From contig DAOUMD010000166.1 of assembly GCA_034412795.1 (NCBI GenBank), forward strand, positions 16,556 to 80,555: 64,000 nt of DNA. Direction: 5' to 3'. The translations under genes were made by a program, and so were the position numbers. Each line of letters opens with the position of its first letter. Within the stretch, counting starts at the first letter, position 1. The notes beneath the pieces are model-generated. The model was given only the letters and a program-made list of their open reading frames with translations. It was not told the origin of the DNA and ran no database searches. This document shows, in pieces, positions 60,998-64,000 of the stretch. This DNA is from JAUVPY01 sp034412795. Lineage in GTDB: Bacteria > Chloroflexota > Anaerolineae > 4572-78 > NAK82.

Positions 60998-61726
60998 TTA
61001 ACGGGGAACCAGTTTATCACTTACCAGGCTGGCAGCAAAGGTCTTCTGGGCTCCATCGGCGAAGCGGACAGTGACAAGATTGTCATTCCTGTTGAGGTCC
61101 GGCTGAACGGCCTGCACCACTCCTTCACCAAACGTCGCGTGGCGAACGTTCATACCGGGTGCGTAGGTCAGTGCCTTACCATTGGATGAGGACGGCTCTG
61201 CCGAAGGGATGTCTGCGTATTGGCGGTCCTGCCAGAGTTCAGCGTATAGCTTCAAATCTTGTGTGCGGCGCACGCGTCGTGCGATGTCGTCGAGGCGGCT
61301 ACGTGCTTGACTGACCTGTTCGATGAGCGTACCCTTGTGGGTGGGAGGAAGGTCGCTCTTGGCCAGCCGTCGATTTGAATTGCTAAGCGCCATGCTCAGT
61401 TCGCGAAGAATCGCCTTAGGTTCGCCTCCTTCGACGTTAATGTTTACCAGAGTGATACCATGTGCCTCACACAGGTCGGCACGAACAGTGTCTCGCGTTT
61501 TCTGTTGCTGTTCTTCCTTGAGGCTGGGACGCTGGTGTCGCTCGCGTCCCTGCAAGCCATGGAAACGGATGGCGACGCCGATCTTCGGGTAGAGCACGTC
61601 GAGTTTCAAGCGGCGCTTGGTCTCCGGGTTGACCAGCCAGTCGGGGGTTACGTCATATTCAACAGTGAAACCGTCAAAGACGCGCATCAGAATTTCGCGC
61701 CAGGCGTTGGCGTTTATCCAGGTCAT
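60998..61726 (-). CDS. Endonuclease-fold protein with C-terminal Tudor-like domain
   Basis: 242 residues. The N-terminal part (KLDVLYPKIGVAIRFHG, then HGITLVNINV) follows the DUF559/Vsr-like restriction-endonuclease fold, but the usual catalytic Glu/Asp after the second strand is Arg (AIRFHG), so activity is doubtful. The C-terminal 55 residues (VRHATFGEGVVQAVQPD) match the UvrD/PcrA C-terminal Tudor-like module that binds RNA polymerase. Possibly a transcription-coupled DNA-binding factor. Confidence 0.7.
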   Translation of the reverse strand: MTWINANAWREILMRVFDGFTVEYDVTPDWLVNPETKRRLKLDVLYPKIGVAIRFHGLQGRERHQRPSLKEEQQQKTRDTVRADLCEAHGITLVNINVEGGEPKAILRELSMALSNSNRRLAKSDLPPTHKGTLIEQVSQARSRLDDIARRVRRTQDLKLYAELWQDRQYADIPSAEPSSSNGKALTYAPGMNVRHATFGEGVVQAVQPDLNRNDNLVTVRFADGAQKTFAASLVSDKLVPR

Positions 61727-61864
61727 GGATTATCCTCTCTTCGGGATGTGGGCGACATCATAGCACGGGTGTTCTAATGTGTCAAATTTATTTTTGATTT
61801 GTCTCACTCCGGGTTTTGAGTATACTCGATTTGCTCATGTTCTTGTTCCTGATGTGGAGGTCTC

Positions 61865-62926
61865 ATGGCACAACCCGCACGTCTGGCTATCCCTGCTGTT
61901 TTGCTTTCGTTGATCATCCTGGCTTGGCTGGCGGTAGGGGAGCTTGACTCAAAGGCAGCAAGCGTCGATCTGAAGGTAGATGCTCAGACAAAAACCTGGC
62001 TGGCAGTAGAAGCCATTGCTACTCCTACCTCTACTCCGACACCTCAACCTGGACCGACTTCGGTGTTACGTCCCACTATCACCTACTTAACTTGTGACCC
62101 GTGTGTCGTAGAGCCGGGCGGTGCGGCGACATTGCATTGGGATCTGAGTGGGGCTAGCGCTGCTTATCTAGACGGGCAGGGAGTAACCGCTCCGGGAAGC
62201 ACAGTCGTTTACCCCGACCAGACGACGACCTATCGGCTCGTCGTTACCGGTGAGAACAGGCAGAGTGAAAAAACAGTCACTGTCGAGGTACTTGGGTTGC
62301 CGACCATTCACTACTTCACTTGTTTGCCATGCGAGATATCAAAAGGGGAGCAATCCACACTGAGTTGGGATCTGAGCGGGGCAACGGCCGCCTACCTGGA
62401 TGGTCACGGCGTTGCTGCGCCGGGGAGCACCCTCGTTGCGCCCGACCAGACCACTACTTATCGCCTGGAGGCGGTCGGCGAGGCGGGCAGTGTCGAACGG
62501 TTGGTGACGGTAAACGTGAAAGAGGGCGGTGATCCAGAGACGGTGAATGAGGCATTACGTCGGCCCGGCTACGACGTCCGCTGGGTGGGCTTTCTAACAT
62601 TGGCGGAGGCAGAGGATACTATCAGCGTCATTATGACCGCTACGACTGACGATCTCCATTCCCAGGAACTTGCCGACCAATATTCCGCCGGCTTCAAGGC
62701 GTTGTACGACAATTACCCTGGCGGGTTCTTGACGGTGGGGCTATACGATGGCGTACGCTATATGCTCTTCGTCACCGTCGAGTCGGAAACGTTCGAGGCA
62801 TTTCTGCGCGGCGAGATAGACGGCTACGTCTTTTGGAAGGCGGCCAATTGGAACACCTGGGATGATTGGACCGGTCGCTGGCTGGATGCCCAGTGGGATT
62901 TTGCGTCGAAGAACTTTGCGTATTGA
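61865..62926 (+). CDS. Secreted or membrane-anchored protein with two Ig-like repeats
   Basis: 353 residues. N-terminal hydrophobic segment (AIPAVLLSLIILAWLAVG), Thr/Pro linker, two 75-residue Ig-like repeats (each with TCDPC or TCLPC, then WDLSG, AAYLDG and TTTYRL), and a C-terminal domain (about 225-350) with ADQYSAGFKALYDNYPGGF. Each repeat has a CxxC that could form a disulphide. Unknown function. Confidence 0.75.
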   Translation: MAQPARLAIPAVLLSLIILAWLAVGELDSKAASVDLKVDAQTKTWLAVEAIATPTSTPTPQPGPTSVLRPTITYLTCDPCVVEPGGAATLHWDLSGASAAYLDGQGVTAPGSTVVYPDQTTTYRLVVTGENRQSEKTVTVEVLGLPTIHYFTCLPCEISKGEQSTLSWDLSGATAAYLDGHGVAAPGSTLVAPDQTTTYRLEAVGEAGSVERLVTVNVKEGGDPETVNEALRRPGYDVRWVGFLTLAEAEDTISVIMTATTDDLHSQELADQYSAGFKALYDNYPGGFLTVGLYDGVRYMLFVTVESETFEAFLRGEIDGYVFWKAANWNTWDDWTGRWLDAQWDFASKNFAY

Positions 62927-62938
62927 AGGAGGGTGCGG

Positions 62939-63313
62939 GTGAACGAGATTACTATCACAGCCGGAGACATATCGCTGCCGGCTGAATTAAACGACAACTC
63001 CACGGCTCAGGCAGTTTGGGGAGCGTTGCCCATTGAGGGCAGAGCTAGCGTGTGGGGAGGCGAGATCTATTTTGGGATACCGGTGCGGGCTGGACAGGAG
63101 CCTGATGCCCGGGCCGAGATGGAAGTGGGTGAACTGGCCTATTGGCCGCCGGGCAATGCCTTTTGTATCTTCTTCGGGCCAACCCCCGTCAGCGCTGACG
63201 AGCAGCCGCGCGCGGCCAGCCCGGCCAATATTTTAGGTCGAGTGTTGGGCGATGCCACCCTACTTCGGCGTGTGCAAGGGGGAACGCCCGTGAAAATCAC
63301 TCGGCGCAATTAA
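62939..63313 (+). CDS. Cyclophilin-like fold protein (TM1367/DUF3830 type)
   Basis: 124 residues from GTG 62939, 6 bp after AAGGAGG; GTG 62933 touches the ribosome site. Family marks: ITITAGDISLPAEL, AVWGALPIEGRASVWGGEIY, GELAYWPPGNAFCIFFGPTP. Small beta-barrel proteins of unknown role. Confidence 0.8.
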   Translation: MNEITITAGDISLPAELNDNSTAQAVWGALPIEGRASVWGGEIYFGIPVRAGQEPDARAEMEVGELAYWPPGNAFCIFFGPTPVSADEQPRAASPANILGRVLGDATLLRRVQGGTPVKITRRN

Positions 63314-63374
63314 CCAACTAACCAACCAACTAACCAACCAACTAACCAACCAACCAACCAACTAACCAACCAAT
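63311..63374. repeat. CCAACTAA array
   Basis: Eight or so CCAACTAA/CCAA words beginning at the stop codon of the cyclophilin-like gene and ending 20 bp before the next start; same word family as around the arg genes. Confidence 0.85.
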
Positions 63375-63394
63375 CGGTTTGCTCAAAGAGGAAG

Positions 63395-64000
63395 ATGTCT
63401 CGACAACGCTCGGATCGTGCGGTAAATAGCCGGTCAACCCGGACCAACACACACTTTTACGTGAGCGCGGTCCTGGCCGTGCTTTTGATCTTGGCTGGCG
63501 TGTGGGCCTTGTGGAGGGGAAACCAGGGACCCTCACCGGACCAGGGGGCCGTCAGTCGCTTTTCCGCACCGGCCCCTCAAACAGAGGTACCTCAAACTGA
63601 GGCACTTCAGTCTGAGGCCGCGCCTGATTTTGCTCTGCAAACCATCGACGGACATACCGTCAAGCTCAGCGACTATCGCGGCCAGGTGGTGTTGCTCAAC
63701 ACCTGGGCAACCTGGTGTCCTCCCTGTCGTGCCGAGATGCCTGATCTGGAAGCCTATTATCGCCAGCATCAGGGGGACGGTTTTGTGGTGCTGGCAGTCA
63801 ACAGTCGGGAAGGTTCTGACACGGTAGCTGCCTTCCTTGAAGAGCACGATTTTACCTTCCCGGTGTTGCTGGACCCCGGGGGAGTGGTAGCGAAGAATTA
63901 TGGGATACGTAGTCTGCCCACCTCATTCTTTATTGATCGGGATGGAACGGTGCGTGGTGTGTGGAGTGGTCAGTTATCGCCTGCTCGGCTGAAGGAGCTT
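63395..64000 (+). CDS. TlpA/ResA-like thioredoxin-family protein (partial)
   Basis: 202 codons, open at the right edge. N-terminal TM anchor (YVSAVLAVLLILAGVWALW), a linker of PQTEVPQTEALQSEA repeats, then a thioredoxin fold with the redox motif WCPPC (NTWATWCPPCRAEMPDLE) and SLPTSFFIDRDG. Membrane-anchored, outward-facing disulphide reductase, likely in cytochrome or cell-surface thiol chemistry. AAAGAGGAAG ribosome site. Confidence 0.9.
   Translation, partial: MSRQRSDRAVNSRSTRTNTHFYVSAVLAVLLILAGVWALWRGNQGPSPDQGAVSRFSAPAPQTEVPQTEALQSEAAPDFALQTIDGHTVKLSDYRGQVVLLNTWATWCPPCRAEMPDLEAYYRQHQGDGFVVLAVNSREGSDTVAAFLEEHDFTFPVLLDPGGVVAKNYGIRSLPTSFFIDRDGTVRGVWSGQLSPARLKEL

Overview
The window looks like a chromosomal segment of an anaerobic, non-model bacterium, most plausibly a member of the Chloroflexota (Anaerolineae-like). 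This rests on protein style, moderate-to-high GC, abundant short dispersed palindromes, Ig-like repeat proteins and the gene mix. No marker gene proves it.

Layout. 1-7.3 kb, minus strand: a redox operon of the kind found around electron-bifurcating hydrogenases or formate dehydrogenases. It encodes a CBS/ATPase regulator, a DRTGG protein, a PHP phosphoesterase, a NuoE-like protein, a HATPase, a small [2Fe-2S] protein and a NuoF-GltD fusion that runs off the left edge; infA (IF-1) lies beside it. 7.4-12.6 kb, minus: a REC-histidine kinase hybrid, a large membrane histidine kinase, a response regulator and an orphan NuoCD-like protein. The nuoE and nuoCD-like promoters share one architecture, including a CRP/FNR-type dyad. 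12.9-18.4 kb, plus: an arginine operon (attenuator leader, argC, argB, argD, argA-type acetyltransferase, argJ) laced with CCAA/TTGG repeat arrays. 18.4-27.1 kb: accessory hypothetical genes and an ECF sigma factor with its membrane partner, bracketed by inverted copies of short mobile repeats.

27.2-41.4 kb, plus: a defence-like island. It holds RadC, a UvrD helicase fused to an Fe-S nuclease, an RnlA-like HEPN protein fused to RNase HIII, a TPR/cold-shock protein, a second TBP-like/HEPN protein, a type III-like methyltransferase, a RAYT (REP-associated tyrosine transposase) and a type III-like helicase-nuclease. A 33-bp double palindrome flanks the RAYT and is also inserted, in frame, in the helicase, the methyltransferase and (twice) the restriction gene.

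41.9-50.6 kb, plus: a DUF6398-like gene, then a LacI-controlled sugar operon (binding protein, two permeases, GT4 glycosyltransferase, GH13_18 phosphorylase), followed by an enoyl-CoA hydratase. 51.5-64 kb: hypothetical proteins, a BTAD regulator, a heterodimeric ABC exporter, a cytidylate-kinase-like protein, tRNA-Leu(GAG), an endonuclease-fold/Tudor protein, an Ig-like lipid- or membrane-anchored protein, a cyclophilin-like protein and a truncated thioredoxin-family gene at the right edge.

The two best leads are the RnlA/HEPN-RNase HIII fusion in its RNA-centred neighbourhood, and the RAYT with its stop-free palindrome that has colonised reading frames around it.
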